Origin: Asterias rubens
Taxonomy: Eukaryota; Echinodermata; Asteroidea; Forcipulatida; Asteriidae
Direction: 5' to 3'
Assembly: GCF_902459465.1 (NCBI RefSeq)
Contig: NC_047065.1
Coordinates: 17,502,204 to 17,566,203 of the forward strand
Length of the DNA stretch: 64,000 nucleotides
The notes under the pieces were generated by a model. The model was not told where the DNA came from. It made no database searches and saw only the letters and a list, made by a program, of their open reading frames with translations. The translations under genes and the position numbers were made by a program. This document shows, one piece after another, positions 23,901-42,922 of this stretch; the first letter of the stretch is position 1; every line of letters starts with the position of its first letter.

Positions 23901-24378
23901 AGAATGAATCAGGTTTAAATATTATTAAGAACAGCATGTTCCCAATCCAGTAGAAAAACACGTATAAGTGTCACTTTAGTAATAAAACGGTGTGTTGTTT
24001 CTCAACATTAAGTTGCTTTGGTAAAGTCCTTGCTGAAAATTCAGCCGGTAAACAAAAAAATGGTGAACATCGTGGTGTGGCCGGTCGACTAGCATGCAGT
24101 ATATGCAGCATGCAGCATGCGTACGTGTATGTCATATGGGACTGCACTGTGCATGCTGCCGTGTGGTGAACCATCATGGTTTTACACGCATGCGGTACAC
24201 ACTGGCTGCTGGCATTTCGACATTTTCATTCAACATACGATATGCTCGACGATTAAAATAAAGAAATACAGCAATTCTAAAATGTTTTTCACTCGAATAA
24301 ATGTCCACACTAGTCAGCAATGTTAAACGAACAAACCTTGGGAGAAGACATGTATATATCTTTTACAGAATCATTCAT
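5850..24378 (-). CDS. TOP1: DNA topoisomerase I (type IB), complete, 18 coding exons
   Basis: Nuclear enzyme that relaxes supercoils by nicking one strand through a 3'-phosphotyrosyl link. Coding exons in gene order: 24337-24378, 22723-22750, 20048-20981, 19570-19630, 18754-18857, 17043-17154, 16670-16794, 15992-16107, 14450-14571, 14182-14304, 13242-13429, 12660-12804, 11688-11831, 9436-9621, 8022-8205, 7447-7669, 6777-6926, 5850-5952. All phases join; total 3090 nt, 1029 aa plus stop. Core landmarks run in the family order: [49 protein letters not shown]. All five catalytic residues of type IB enzymes are present: Arg in LALRAGNEK, Lys in FLGKDSIRY, Arg in [10 protein letters not shown], His in [10 protein letters not shown] and Tyr in SKLNYLDPR. 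Human TOP1 has 765 aa; the excess here is in the N-terminal domain. The first two small exons rest on phase and splice sites, so the N-terminus is less certain. Confidence 0.96.
6071..6518. repeat. minisatellite, 112 bp x 4, in the last TOP1 intron
   Basis: Four copies of a unit starting CTTTAAACCTGTGACCTCTG begin at 6071, 6183, 6295 and 6407. Each contains CTAGAGATTATGTCCCCC or a close variant and AACTGTGTACAAACTACTTC. It is intronic with no coding role. Confidence 0.92.
6777..6926 (-). CDS. TOP1: TOP1 exon carrying the active-site tyrosine
   Basis: Encodes the end of the coiled linker ([20 protein letters not shown]) followed by [16 protein letters not shown]. The Tyr in LNYLDP is the nucleophile that becomes covalently bound to DNA. 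The acceptor is CTAG before TGCC; the donor is GTAACT. Confidence 0.95.
7078..7385 (+). mobile_element. tRNA-derived SINE
   Basis: The head contains an A-box-like TGGCCGAGTGAAATAGAGC and a B-box-like GGTTCCAATCC, so it is a tRNA-like pol III promoter. It is followed by the body motif CCTTGAGCAAGACACTT and an unrelated 3' part. Its head is homologous to the SINEs at 32516 and 19132. It lies in a TOP1 intron, antisense to the gene. Confidence 0.8.
7447..7669 (-). CDS. TOP1: TOP1 exon: catalytic His and linker start
   Basis: Encodes [20 protein letters not shown] and [15 protein letters not shown], then a Lys-rich helix. The His of CNHQR is the catalytic His of the family. The downstream charged helix is the linker that controls strand rotation. 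Confidence 0.94.
8446..8655. repeat. tandem duplication, 105 bp x 2
   Basis: Two copies start GATTCCAAGCATCTGTTATT at 8446 and 8551, and each ends TTACATTAGGGCCAATGATT. The duplicated unit includes the first bases of the terminal repeat of the element at 8643-9211, so the duplication happened across that element's left edge. Confidence 0.85.
8643..9211. mobile_element. MITE with TAGGGCC terminal inverted repeats, internal hairpin
   Basis: It begins TAGGGCCAATGATTTTCCG and ends with the exact reverse complement (19 bp). TTACAT flanks both sides. TAGGG termini are typical of hAT-like elements, although the visible flanking duplication is 6 bp, not 8. An internal foldback at about 8903-9012 pairs ACTGGATGGAAAATCG-type sequence with CGATTTCCATCCAGT. 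There is no transposase ORF. Confidence 0.75.
9663..9767 (-). pseudogene. partial duplicate of a TOP1 catalytic exon
   Basis: A 105-bp segment repeats 9558-9662, which holds the acceptor side of the TOP1 exon 9436-9621. The copy still reads [20 protein letters not shown] after an intact-looking acceptor, but the catalytic Arg codon (AGG) has become Gly (GGG). There is no donor and the exon's second half is missing. If it were spliced in, it would disrupt the protein, so it is almost certainly a dead exon relic. Confidence 0.85.
9977..10068 (-). ncRNA. box C/D snoRNA candidate, copy 3 (TOP1 intron)
   Basis: A 92-nt sequence on the TOP1 sense strand. Terminal stem GGAGG/CCTCC; box C ATGATGC (6 of 7 to RTGATGA); box D CTGA directly before CCTCC. 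The 3-nt bulge and G-A tandem expected for a kink-turn are present. The guide region before box D (TCTGTATTCATACTGT) is identical to the two other copies. Outside these limits there is little similarity to them. It lies in the intron 9622-11687. Confidence 0.8.
10330..11640. repeat. minisatellite, about 120 bp x 11, in a TOP1 intron
   Basis: About eleven units start GCCAAAGTCTCACTGGAGCA and contain GTTTTACAGATATCAGTGCT and GTGTGCTTCATCATTCTGTT. They are 119-121 bp long and highly similar. The array lies just inside the intron next to the donor of exon 11688-11831. On the minus strand each unit has ATGATGA and CTGA, but they are only about 46 nt apart and lack a proper abutting stem. I call it a satellite, not a snoRNA array. 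Confidence 0.93.
12171..12555. mobile_element. TTAA-flanked MITE (family 'GGCAGTGGACAC'), full copy
   Basis: It starts TTAAAGGCAGTGGACACTAT and ends with the reverse complement GTGTCCACTGCCTTTAA. About 385 bp including the TTAA at both ends. Internally it has a palindrome around GAGACCTCAGATTTAGAACT / GAGGTCCCGAAATC. TTAA target sites and the lack of an ORF suggest a non-autonomous piggyBac-like element (inference). Confidence 0.88.
13021..13113 (-). ncRNA. box C/D snoRNA candidate, copy 1 (TOP1 intron)
   Basis: 93 nt with the same terminal stem, box C, box D and guide as the copies at 9977 and 14854. Only the middle differs. Its 3' end is about 216 nt from the acceptor of intron 12805-13241, so it could be released from the spliced intron, as is usual for animal box C/D RNAs. 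Confidence 0.82.
14846..15123. repeat. segmental duplicate of 13013-13229 (snoRNA and flank)
   Basis: Besides the snoRNA, both segments share GTATCAT, GAACCATAGGTTTTAT, TTAATTGCCAGTACTCTAGT and CAAGTTTTCAAGTTGATT. This copy carries about 60 extra bp around 14985-15050. It shows how the intronic snoRNA copy number grew. Confidence 0.85.
14854..14948 (-). ncRNA. box C/D snoRNA candidate, copy 2 (TOP1 intron)
   Basis: 95 nt, nearly identical to copy 1 and inside a larger duplication shared with it (13013-13229 versus 14846-15123). Boxes, stem and guide are intact. It lies in the intron 14572-15991. Confidence 0.82.
17217..17318. repeat. dispersed GC-rich repeat, copy A
   Basis: Contains AAGCTCCGCCCACGACGCAC and TGCACAACTCTGCCGCGCGC. 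It is the reverse complement of a segment at 61700-61802. Found in a TOP1 intron; nature unknown. Confidence 0.75.
17390..17830. mobile_element. TTAA-type element (CTTCCAGGTGACTTTAA end), interrupted by a nested MITE
   Basis: Matches, in opposite orientation, the left arm of the element at 18168-18748 over about 250 bp (AATACACCTGGTC, CTCGATTGACGTCAC and GGCGGAGTCAGCCC blocks). Its terminal CTTCCAGGTGACTTTAA is split after CTTCCAG by a separate element at 17664-17815. Confidence 0.65.
17664..17815. mobile_element. nested MITE with GTCGATTTCACAA inverted repeats
   Basis: Begins GTCGATTTCACAA and ends TTGTGAAATCGAC; about 152 bp. Inner palindromic blocks are built from AGGACGAGTTACTCGTCC-like sequence. 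It sits exactly where the host element's end motif is broken, so it inserted later. Confidence 0.75.
18168..18748. mobile_element. TTAA-flanked element with composite inverted/direct internal repeats
   Basis: Starts TTAAAGTCACCTGGAA and ends TTCCAGGTGACTTTAA. The internal module (GTCAATCGAGGCAGACTTTG and a CAGCAGCAATACACCTGGTC centre) occurs once inverted and once direct. No ORF has recognisable domains; the apparent frames are repeat translations. TTAA ends again suggest piggyBac-like mobilisation (inference). Confidence 0.75.
19132..19325 (-). mobile_element. tRNA-derived SINE
   Basis: On the minus strand: A-box-like GTGGTCAAGCGGTCAAGC, then TCAGAGTGTGGGTCCCAGTC (B-box region), ending GCACTATAATAAGATTCTAT with an ATT-rich tail. 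The tail resembles CR1/L2-type LINE 3' ends. Confidence 0.65.
20048..20981 (-). CDS. TOP1: TOP1 large N-terminal exon (Ser/Lys/Pro-rich, disordered)
   Basis: A single 934-nt exon gives about 311 residues of low-complexity, highly charged sequence. It is built from Ser runs and recurring SSSKPK, SKPKDSS and SKDPS-type motifs, then a Lys-rich end ([15 protein letters not shown]). In other animals the N-terminal domain is about 200 residues, Lys/Glu/His-rich, disordered, and used for nuclear and nucleolar targeting and partner binding. Here it is clearly longer and dominated by Ser. It joins the core exons in phase, so it is real coding sequence despite its composition. An open frame on the opposite strand (20603-20827) is a shadow of this composition. 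Confidence 0.88.
21497..21760. repeat. diverged tandem duplication, about 135-145 bp
   Basis: GGAGCCAGACTGTGCTGAAA and AGAGCCAGACTGTGGAAAAA begin two related units, each continuing into AGTGTAGAA...ATGCTGTAC. In a TOP1 intron. Confidence 0.6.
22316..22354. mobile_element. TTAA MITE remnant (one end)
   Basis: ATTACCAATAGTGTCCAGTG followed by CCTTTAA is the right end of the GGCAGTGGACAC family. No matching left end was seen. Confidence 0.6.
22723..22750 (-). CDS. TOP1: TOP1 microexon (28 nt), predicted
   Basis: The acceptor AAATAG and donor GTAAGT bracket 28 nt encoding VASSEKSSN plus one base. That base completes an Ala codon with the first two bases of the next exon (GCT). It resembles the SSEKHKD-type motif of other animal TOP1 N-termini. 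Support is from phase and splice sites only. Confidence 0.6.
23648..23741. repeat. (AAAC)n microsatellite
   Basis: About 23 AAAC units with one extra base. The VCLF-repeat open frame on the minus strand is an artefact of it. Confidence 0.97.
24337..24378 (-). CDS. TOP1: TOP1 candidate first coding exon
   Basis: ATG at 24378 opens [14 protein letters not shown] and ends in phase 0 at a GTTTGT donor, matching the microexon phase. The donor is not strong, but the same GTTTGT donor is used at 19570, where the reading frame confirms it. A downstream in-frame Met or an alternative first exon is possible. Confidence 0.5.
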
Positions 24379-25000
24379 TCTCGGCAGCAATCACAGGTTC
24401 TCTTTGTCCAGAGTAGATCGAGATATGGCGGAGAGAGAATGGCCTAAATCGTCAGAGTGCCAATTTCATGAAACTGCGCATGCCTTATGGAGTTCCCGGA
24501 TGATCTGACTTTCATGCTCCTTCGCTTCGCTCATCCGCATGAAAAACAGTTTCATTCTAAGAACAGCCTCAATGATTACACTATACGACAAAATGATTCA
24601 ATTTCTGAATTATTTTAATGACAACTTTGGATAAGGGCCAGGATTCAGATGCCGATTACCCTGGAGTAATTTATAACAATAATATTATTTCTTTAAAAAC
24701 ATTCAGATTAAATTATAAGCAAAATACTGTTTTGACAACTCATTAAATATGAAACTAATAATCCATAATTTTTCATGATACATTTCAATTGAAAATCTAT
24801 TTGAAAAGAAATTACATAATTCAATATCACCAATAATTCCACCGAGGAATTTTAGCCCTTACGGCTCTTCGGATTATCTGTCCGGCCAAAAAACTCATTA
24901 ATAACAAAGAATTCACCTCTCTCAAGTTCCATTCATGAAACTTTGGCCCTTGAGGCTCTACTGAACTTTGTCCTCAGTCCATTTCTCTTCACCGAACATT
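24379..25000 (-). promoter_or_regulatory. probable TOP1 5' UTR/promoter region
   Basis: The region upstream of the candidate TOP1 ATG contains a CT-rich stretch (reverse complement of GGAGAGAGAATGGCC) about 60 bp before the ATG, as in many TATA-less housekeeping promoters. No TATA box is placed. Beyond about 24600 it is AT-rich with nothing recognisable. The start site is not resolved. Confidence 0.4.
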
Positions 25001-25001
25001 T

Positions 25002-25004
<3 letters not shown>

Positions 25005-25042
<38 letters not shown>
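25005..25042. repeat. poly-T tract (38 nt)
   Basis: An A-run on the strand of the DIRS-like element, just after its recombinase frame. The poly-Lys open frame it creates is an artefact. Confidence 0.95.
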
Positions 25043-25043
<1 letters not shown>

Positions 25044-25063
25044 ACCAATCAATTCTAACTCCT

Positions 25064-26085
25064 TTACTTTTCGCACAGAGACCTCGATAAGGCCAAGCGA
25101 GTTTCTATATCCCGCTTGATGTACCTGTTTTTGGCTTGTTGGGTTTTCCACCTACCATGCTGCATGATTAACTCTTCCGATATACCCTTATTGGCCAAAT
25201 GAGTAGCGCCTCCAGAACGCATGCTATGTAAACCAAAAGACTGCGGACGCTCTATGCCAATTTGTTTCATTGCATCTAAAAAGATTTCCCTGCATCTGGT
25301 ATAACTAAGAGGTTTGTGCTTTACCGGTTTGTAAGATTTTGTGCTCGAATGAAATGATAAGGCTGTAAATACATACACATCTTCGCCACATTGTATATCA
25401 CATTGATGCATATATCTACGTAACATTGTTACTGGACAGTAAGTATTCTGTGTGCACGACAAAAAAGTAGTGTTGCCATCTCTAAAAATGTCCGTTTTAG
25501 AACGGGGAATAAAAATTCTCAACCCGGCTTGATTTTTCTAATTCAGTGATGTGGCATGCTTTTAGTTGTGCCATCTCATCGTGTCTGAACAGAAGAGAAA
25601 ACATTAACGTCACATAACAAGCCGTCCTTAATTGTATGAGACTACTTTCTTGATTAGCGAATTTATCAGCTATAGATCTCACATGTTCAATTGTTAAAGG
25701 TTCCTTCTGCTCTGGGGGTTTATGCAGTGATTTTCTTTGGCTGATTACAATCTGTTTCAGTAGTGGAGAGTCTACTGGGTTTGACTCGATATTCAGGAGA
25801 GAATGAAGCCATTTAATTGCAGCGGAAATCGTAATTATTGAACTTTCAGATTGCGACAAATTACTCTTATCGATGATAAAAGCAGCAACAACAGTGTCTT
25901 GAACTGGGAATCGGAGAGGAATTTTGTGAGCAACCAACCAAGCGAAAAAATCTCTGCATTTATAAAGATAACTGTTTAGAGTACTCTCTGCTTTGGCTAA
26001 CAAAATATCCTGAAAAATTTGTTCCTTGAATGCGTCTATACTGTTGGGAAAGCTTGACCAAAAATCTTGACTGCGAATGACCTAT
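25064..26085 (-). pseudogene. tyrosine recombinase of the DIRS-like element, frameshifted
   Basis: Part 1 (from about 26085, no Met until 26003, a stop codon just upstream) carries the core-binding domain and the first catalytic Arg in LLFRHDEMAQL. Part 2 (25064-25522) carries HSMRSGGATHL (H-x-x-R), HGRWKT and the Tyr in NRYIKR. A single-base frameshift near 25520 separates them. All catalytic residues of the family are visible, but not in one frame. Confidence 0.88.
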
Positions 26086-26139
26086 ACAGCAATTAAGAGA
26101 AAATTAATTAAGAATAAATAATCAACTCATGTAACTTAA

Positions 26140-28431
26140 TCAAATCTCAGTACAATCAATGTATATGGCACATACTGGACTAGTAAACGTATCTGAGCCC
26201 AAATAAGAATTCTTGTTATTCCCCAACTCTAAGATGTCTGAACCTTCAAGAGTTATCATTCCCGTAATCCATGTTCTGTAACAAGACCATAACAAAGGCC
26301 AAAAGGGGGAGGAGGGCCACCAGGGGAAAACAAGGGCTCCTCTGCCTTTACATGAGTACAAATGTCTTAGAACACTAGGGATCAAAAGTACAGGGGGCAC
26401 TAACAAACAATTCTCTTTTGACCAATCCTGTGCTAAGGCATCTACGCCGGCTGTATTTGGATTCCAAAATCTGGAAAAGAAGCGGGACACTTTAGCATTA
26501 TAATAACTTGCAAAACAGTCAACTGAGAAAGGACCCCATGTATCATTGATTATGCTGAAGAATTTGTCTGAAATCATCCAATCATCTAAATCGATCAATC
26601 TACTGACAAAGTCTGCTTTGTCATTCATGGTTCTTGGTATCCATTCTACTTCTAGACGCACATTGTTATTAATACAAATATTGAAAATATCAATTGCCAA
26701 ACTATGTAAATCCACCTTCATGCTTCCTACTTCCACTATACGAGCTGCTGACTGACTATCTGTGAAGATTTTGAGTTGTGAATTGGATACTATTGGCAGG
26801 AATGATGAAATTGCAAATAGTATTGTATCCAATTCTCGCCAAGTGGAACTTCTTTTTGCCTCAACTACAGTCCAATTTTTGTGAGCTGTATGGATATCAT
26901 TACATAATATAGCACCAGATCCCACTGCACTTGCATCCCCACATACTATCTTGTTCACTCTGGTGGAAACAAATAGATAACGCGCATTTCTTTTTGAAGC
27001 ATTACTCTTCCAAATTTCAATTTCTGACAAGCACAAATTATCAAGTTTGATAATATCGTCTTCATGATGAGCCTGTGATATTTTCACTTGGCAGTTCCTA
27101 GTGGATAGTCTAGTTAAATTACCAACAACAGGGCCCAGAGATATGATCTGGCCTACAAAAGAATGTAGCTTGCGAATTGTGACAACGTCTGCAGAAGTCA
27201 ACTCATTGATAGTGCGCAGAATTTTATCAACGCGCCTCTGGGAAACTCGCAAAGTGCCCTCTACGGAGTCCCAATGCATGCCAAGCCAAACAATTTGGTT
27301 AACAGGATTCCAGCAAGATTTGTCCATGTTATAAACTAAACCAGATCTTATCAAATCAACTTTTACATGTTGGGAGATTTTACTTGCAATGTGAAAATCA
27401 TTTGTGTTATTATCACATGAAGCAGGTACCACCACAAAACCATCATCTAAGTACAGGGCAATGAGAATGCCACACGATCTCCAGTGGGTCACGAGTGGTT
27501 TCATCATCTTGGTGAATAATAATGGTGCGGAAGACAACCCAAATGGAAGAACAGTAAACTCGAAATATCTGCGAACATTGTTTATGATCCAAGAAAAACC
27601 CAAGTATTTCTGATAGTCGGAAGAGATATCAATGTGGTGATACCCTGATTTCAAATCAAATGAAAACAAGTAAGCATTCTTTGAAAGAAATTGAAGACCT
27701 ACTTTCCAGTCATCTAATTTAAAATGCATCTTTGGGACATACTCATTTACGTTAATCAAATCCAAAATCAACCTTCTTTTACCAGATGCCTGATATGCAA
27801 CAGAAAGGGGATTGACAACAAATGAAGGGTTTAATTTTTCTTCTATTCTACCAGAGCTTAATAACTCTGAAATTGTCTCCGTCACAAAGGAATCTTCCTT
27901 AATTGCCGACTTGTTATTTTTGAAAAACATGGATGGTGGTGATGTAATGAAAGGAATGCGGTAACCCTCATTGATAACAGACAAAACCATGGATGATGCC
28001 CCTATATGAAACCAAAATTGTGAGTGAGCTCGTAACCTGCCTTTCACATTGACTTTATCAGAAATTAAATTCTTAATACTGCTATCCTGATAATCACATC
28101 GTACCTCCAACACGTCAGCAAACTTATGTGACAGGCTTGCCACCTTAAGAGACGCTTGAGCCTGACGTTGATGGCGCTGCAATTGACTCTGCGGGCTTGA
28201 ATGAGCCTGTGGGCGTGGTTCCCGCAATTGCTGGTAGGAAGTTGTACCCTGTTCGATGAAAGGCGGGAGCTTGCCATGGAACCGACACACCTCTGGAGTG
28301 GAAAGTGTTGTATCCAAGGGGAAGAGCCGTCTGAGCTCGGGATCGGACTCGGTGTGACAGTGGGGGGCCTGTTGCGTAGGGACACTCCCGGGCCCAGTGG
28401 CCAGGCATTCTGCAGCTGAAACACACATCAT
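26140..28431 (-). CDS. reverse transcriptase-RNase H of the DIRS-like element
   Basis: Open for 763 codons, although the first roughly 90 codons are probably the Gag region read in another frame. RT: FDLKSGYHHIDI (first catalytic Asp, about residue 259) and ALYLDDGFVV (YLDD, about residues 327-330). RNase H: CGDASAVGSG, TWRELDTI, FTDSQSAARIV and WIPRTMNDKADFVSR supply its acidic residues. A further block, WGPFSVDCFASYYNAKVSRF ... ALVFPWWPSSPFWPLL, is characteristic of DIRS-order pol proteins. The RT-RH frame itself has no stop codons, so the copy may be fairly young, in contrast to its damaged neighbours. Confidence 0.9.
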   Translation of the reverse strand: MMCVSAAECLATGPGSVPTQQAPHCHTESDPELRRLFPLDTTLSTPEVCRFHGKLPPFIEQGTTSYQQLREPRPQAHSSPQSQLQRHQRQAQASLKVASLSHKFADVLEVRCDYQDSSIKNLISDKVNVKGRLRAHSQFWFHIGASSMVLSVINEGYRIPFITSPPSMFFKNNKSAIKEDSFVTETISELLSSGRIEEKLNPSFVVNPLSVAYQASGKRRLILDLINVNEYVPKMHFKLDDWKVGLQFLSKNAYLFSFDLKSGYHHIDISSDYQKYLGFSWIINNVRRYFEFTVLPFGLSSAPLLFTKMMKPLVTHWRSCGILIALYLDDGFVVVPASCDNNTNDFHIASKISQHVKVDLIRSGLVYNMDKSCWNPVNQIVWLGMHWDSVEGTLRVSQRRVDKILRTINELTSADVVTIRKLHSFVGQIISLGPVVGNLTRLSTRNCQVKISQAHHEDDIIKLDNLCLSEIEIWKSNASKRNARYLFVSTRVNKIVCGDASAVGSGAILCNDIHTAHKNWTVVEAKRSSTWRELDTILFAISSFLPIVSNSQLKIFTDSQSAARIVEVGSMKVDLHSLAIDIFNICINNNVRLEVEWIPRTMNDKADFVSRLIDLDDWMISDKFFSIINDTWGPFSVDCFASYYNAKVSRFFSRFWNPNTAGVDALAQDWSKENCLLVPPVLLIPSVLRHLYSCKGRGALVFPWWPSSPFWPLLWSCYRTWITGMITLEGSDILELGNNKNSYLGSDTFTSPVCAIYIDCTEI

Positions 28432-28468
28432 TTGGCATGCCTAAAATGTATAATGAGAAAAAATACAA
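28145..28468 (-). pseudogene. Gag-like zinc-knuckle remnant
   Basis: Encodes CFSCRMPGHWARECP, a CX2CX4HX4C knuckle, then a Pro/Ser-rich tail. It overlaps the RT frame in a different frame. Sequence upstream of GCATGCC reads TTCTCATTATACATTTTAG, which looks like a splice acceptor; either Gag is spliced or its 5' part is deleted. Confidence 0.7.
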
Positions 28469-31303
28469 ACAGCGAGAAAAACTGGAACTTCATATAAGGA
28501 AAACACGAACAATATGGGTAACCAGCAGTGAACGACCTGAAAGAACTCACTGGTCACTACCGTAGCTTTATATGTCCGAATGCTTTAATGCTTCGGTGAG
28601 TTTACATCAATTCTAGGCGTGGCTCCCTTGAACCATAACCAACACTTTGCATTGAACGGGGGGCACACTCCCATCATTGATGCTATCCCAACGAATGAAA
28701 CTAAATTTGGACTCGGTGGACATAACAACTTTATAGGCTACATGTACGTCATTTTGTGTAACTTTTTGCTTTTTCTAAATTCATGTCCAAGATCATAGAG
28801 CCATTTATTAAACATTTAGACAAACTATACATTGTCTTGGCCTAACTTGATTATATATTTCATGGTGAAAACGACATTCATAAATACCTCAGACAGTTTC
28901 GCTATTCCTATTGATGGGGGGGCGTCACGTGGGTGTGTATAAACCTTTATTTTAACTCGGGCTACGTTGCCCCTAAAAAAGCCTCCCGTTTACTTTAAGA
29001 TTTTATTGCGCTTTTGCAAAAAGAAATTCTAGGTCCGAGGCTACCGAGTTGAGCAGCAAATTAGGCAAGCCGCCGCCGTCGGGTTTCAGGAATTGTTACT
29101 TTTCCTCTGTGATTATGATACAAGGAGGTCTTCAAAATAATTGTATTTTTGTCAAGCAATTAAAGACAGTGGACACTATTGGTAATTGTCTAAAACTAGT
29201 CTTCTCACTTGGTGTATCTCAACATATGCAAAAAATAACAAACCAGTGAAAATTTGAGCTCAATTGGTCGTCGAAGTTGCGAGATAATAATGGAAGAAAA
29301 AACACCCTGTCACACGAAGTTGTGCTTTCAGATGCTTTTGATTTCGAGACCTCAAATTCTAAATCTGAGGTCTCGAAATCAAATTCGTGAAAAATAACCT
29401 CTTTCTCGAAAACTACATTATTTCAAAGGGAGCCGTTTTATACTGGAGCCGTTTTATACTATAAACCTTTCACCATTACTCGTTACCAAGTAAGGTGTTA
29501 TGCTAATACATATTTTGAGTAATTACCAATAGTGTCCACTGCCTTTAAGATAATTTGCAATGGGCTTTTAACATTTCGGCACAATTAATCAAACTTTAAA
29601 ACCATTTCTTCAAACTTTAAAACCTGGTTACCTGACTGACAGCTCGTCTTTGAGTATTCTGGCAGGCAAGATACTACTGGTCCTATAGGAAAGTTTACAT
29701 TTTGTGTCATAACTTCCACATAAAACAAGTTCCACAAGTTGTGAAAGTAAAACTTTAATAAAAGCTGGACAAGTTGAGATGTGCCCCTTTCATCAAATCA
29801 AAAGTTGATAAGAATTAGACAGTGCAATCTCCACAAAATATAAGATTTTATGTTTTCTTCCATTGAGCTGTGTAGGCCTACAAATCGTGCCTGCAGAAGT
29901 CCAGGCTTTGTGGCTCTTTTGTAAACATGTTATGTCACAGGTCACATCGTCTATACAATATTGTTTTTTTACAATTAATTATGCTGAATTTGCATCGAGA
30001 GAAGAATGTCATTTGGTTTTAACCTTATCCGGATGTGATGCCCACACAACCCGGTGTTTCTGACATGTATTTCTGGAATGATGACATATTTTAGCAATCA
30101 AAGAAAGATTTAAACTACTCCTTTGACAATCATCAACACTTTAATATGAACAGGACAGCCGAAGAATCCAGAATGACAACGTACAGGCCTACATGTACGA
30201 GTAGAGTTTCTTATTTATCATTTTATTACATGTTTATACATAAAGCAAATAAATCAAGCAACATTTTTTTCCCTAAAGAGTACTTTAGTTTACATCATCA
30301 CACATTATTTTATTCAGTCATGAACAAAATCCAAATTACTCAATATATTAGCAAGTTCTTACATGTTCCTTTGTTTTTTTTTAAAGGAGGCTTGAGGCAA
30401 CATACATAGAAGAAGTAGAAGAAGGGAAAAGATAATACAAAACCAACTTCAAAATTACTTTGCATCATTATTTCCCTATGAAACCAACCCAAAACTGCCA
30501 CACATGAACTTAACTTTGACTAATTTACAAATTCGGTGTTCAACATTTTTACCAAATCACATGTTATTGAAACACAAAACAAAAATGGAATATTAAATTA
30601 AATTATTGGTTAACACCAACGACCTCTTTAGTTTTACAGAGAGATTTAAATTTGTCTTCCTCTGGTTTTTAAAAATGAAAAGAATTGTTTTTTTCCTACT
30701 TGATAACATGTACATGTATTTTGTTTTATTTTGCACCCATTCGTTCTTTACTGTAGCATTCATTTTGGAATGGCCTGTTTAACTTATTATTAAATATTTT
30801 GTTTTGTTTTAAACAGTTCTCATTTACCAGACTTACCCTGTCAAAATATTAGCAATACTTAATAATACAGCTGATTGAACAACCATAACAGAAAAAACAT
30901 TTGGGTTATTACTATCCTTACACAAATCAATCTGCTTTATTTATTTCTTGAATGACAAACCATGTTTTAGTTAACATTATTCAAATTTCCTTTTTCAATT
31001 ACTGACAGACTTTTATTACTCTAATATTTGTAAAACTGTAAATTGAAGTTTTTTAGTTTTCTGCTTATAAACCTAAACTTTAAGTCTTTTGTTTCAGAAA
31101 TCAAACCAAGCTTATGCTTCAATATTATTTCACATAATTGACAAACATTTTTGACACATTGACTACTTTTCCATTCATAGGTTGCCTGCAGGTTGCACAT
31201 GTAAGTCGGCTACCACCAAAACACCACACTTGGGCAACTTTGATATTAGGTTTTATAAAATCATATTCATATAAATATACAAAAATGACTAACAGTGTTA
31301 TTG
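28469..31303. other. region between the DIRS-like element and the RNMT stop codon
   Basis: No gene was supported. It holds one full TTAA MITE (29160-29548), AT-rich sequence and, close to 31303, the likely RNMT 3' UTR. TTTATT (AATAAA on the minus strand) occurs several times, for example near 30936. Confidence 0.5.
29160..29548. mobile_element. TTAA-flanked MITE, full copy
   Basis: TTAAAGACAGTGGACACTAT at the left, AGTGTCCACTGCCTTTAA at the right. The internal palindrome GATTTCGAGACCTCAAATTC / AATCTGAGGTCTCGAAATC is very clear here. Same family as 12171-12555. Confidence 0.88.
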
Positions 31304-42019
<10,716 letters not shown>

Positions 42020-42780
42020 TTTCAATATGGTCACTAATTCTCAAAATTACGAACAATTCAGACAAAAACCAAAAGGGACTCCTTCTTGTTGTTCACACAC
42101 ATCCACATGTATGTCATGCAGCCATTGTTGCAATTATTCAAACAGCGCCCTCTATAAAAATAACAGTTGCTCACGTTTCCACCACCAATCGATCCACGAT
42201 ATAAGAATATAAAAAAATAAAAAATAAAAAAAATGAAACAGTGTCCGGGTGTCGTTTCGGAATAAAATAACTTAAAACTTGAATAAAGCACCAATTCTAC
42301 AGACTTAAAACAAAGTGATGTTTGCGTAAAATGATATCTTTTGTAGCGCATTCTCAATTTGGGCTACAAACGAGCCCACATGAACGCGTAAAAATGACCA
42401 TTTTAGGCTTGTATTAGCGCCCGGTGTGTAGCAGCATGTGCGTGTGTGTGTGATGAGCATGCACAGGCCAGCAGCAGTAAACAGTGTGGGTACACACACA
42501 CACCCGTTCATCAGCATTGTCAGCAGTACTCCCGGGAAATTTGTACTAAACACTGCCCTACTACTAGTTTGCTGCGGGGTGAGCGAGCATAATAGTTGTT
42601 GACATACTGGTTAGTGCAAGAAGGGTGGTCGTTGACAACAGCTGACTGACTGACTGAGCTGGAACTGGAAGGAGTTGGTCAGCAAGAAACTCACCATTTC
42701 CTAGACTAGTAATAGTATAGGCCTACCCAGTGCCTGTCACGTAGGCACTAGCTAGAGTCGGAGTAGAAAGAGAGACACAC
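42020..42780. promoter_or_regulatory. shared divergent promoter region, RNMT (-) and copine (+)
   Basis: The RNMT start codon (42019) and the probable copine first exon (ending 42922) diverge across about 0.8 kb. No TATA box is clear. It contains GTGTGTGTG / ACACACACACACCC stretches near 42440-42505. A bidirectional promoter is inferred from layout only. Confidence 0.5.
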
Positions 42781-42922
42781 TTCCGTTCCGGTGTTTTGAT
42801 GAAATTTGACTTTTGTTTTAAAGCCATTTATTCTTCCTGGAAGATTGATCAGTGATTTGAGACTCAGCGTTGATTACATTGTAATTTACAGCCAGGAGGG
42901 ACATTCTTCGTAGTCCAGAAAG
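42780..42922 (+). other. probable non-coding first exon of the copine gene
   Basis: A strong donor, CAGAAAG|GTAAGTAT, ends at 42922, and no start codon opens a meaningful frame. The next clear plus-strand coding exon starts with 5' UTR at 53254, so a leader exon upstream is needed. Its 5' limit is a guess, and so is its link to the copine. Confidence 0.45.

Larger units (their letters stand above)
25064..28468 (-). mobile_element. DIRS/Ngaro-type retrotransposon, decayed
   Basis: In order on the minus strand: a zinc-knuckle remnant (28145-28468), reverse transcriptase-RNase H (26140-28431) and a tyrosine recombinase (25064-26085). RT plus a tyrosine recombinase, with no integrase or protease, defines the DIRS order (DIRS, PAT, Ngaro). 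Most of Gag is missing and the recombinase is frameshifted. I could not find matching terminal repeats in 24.6-25.0 kb or 28.5-28.7 kb, so the ends are unresolved. It inserted between TOP1 and RNMT. Confidence 0.88.
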
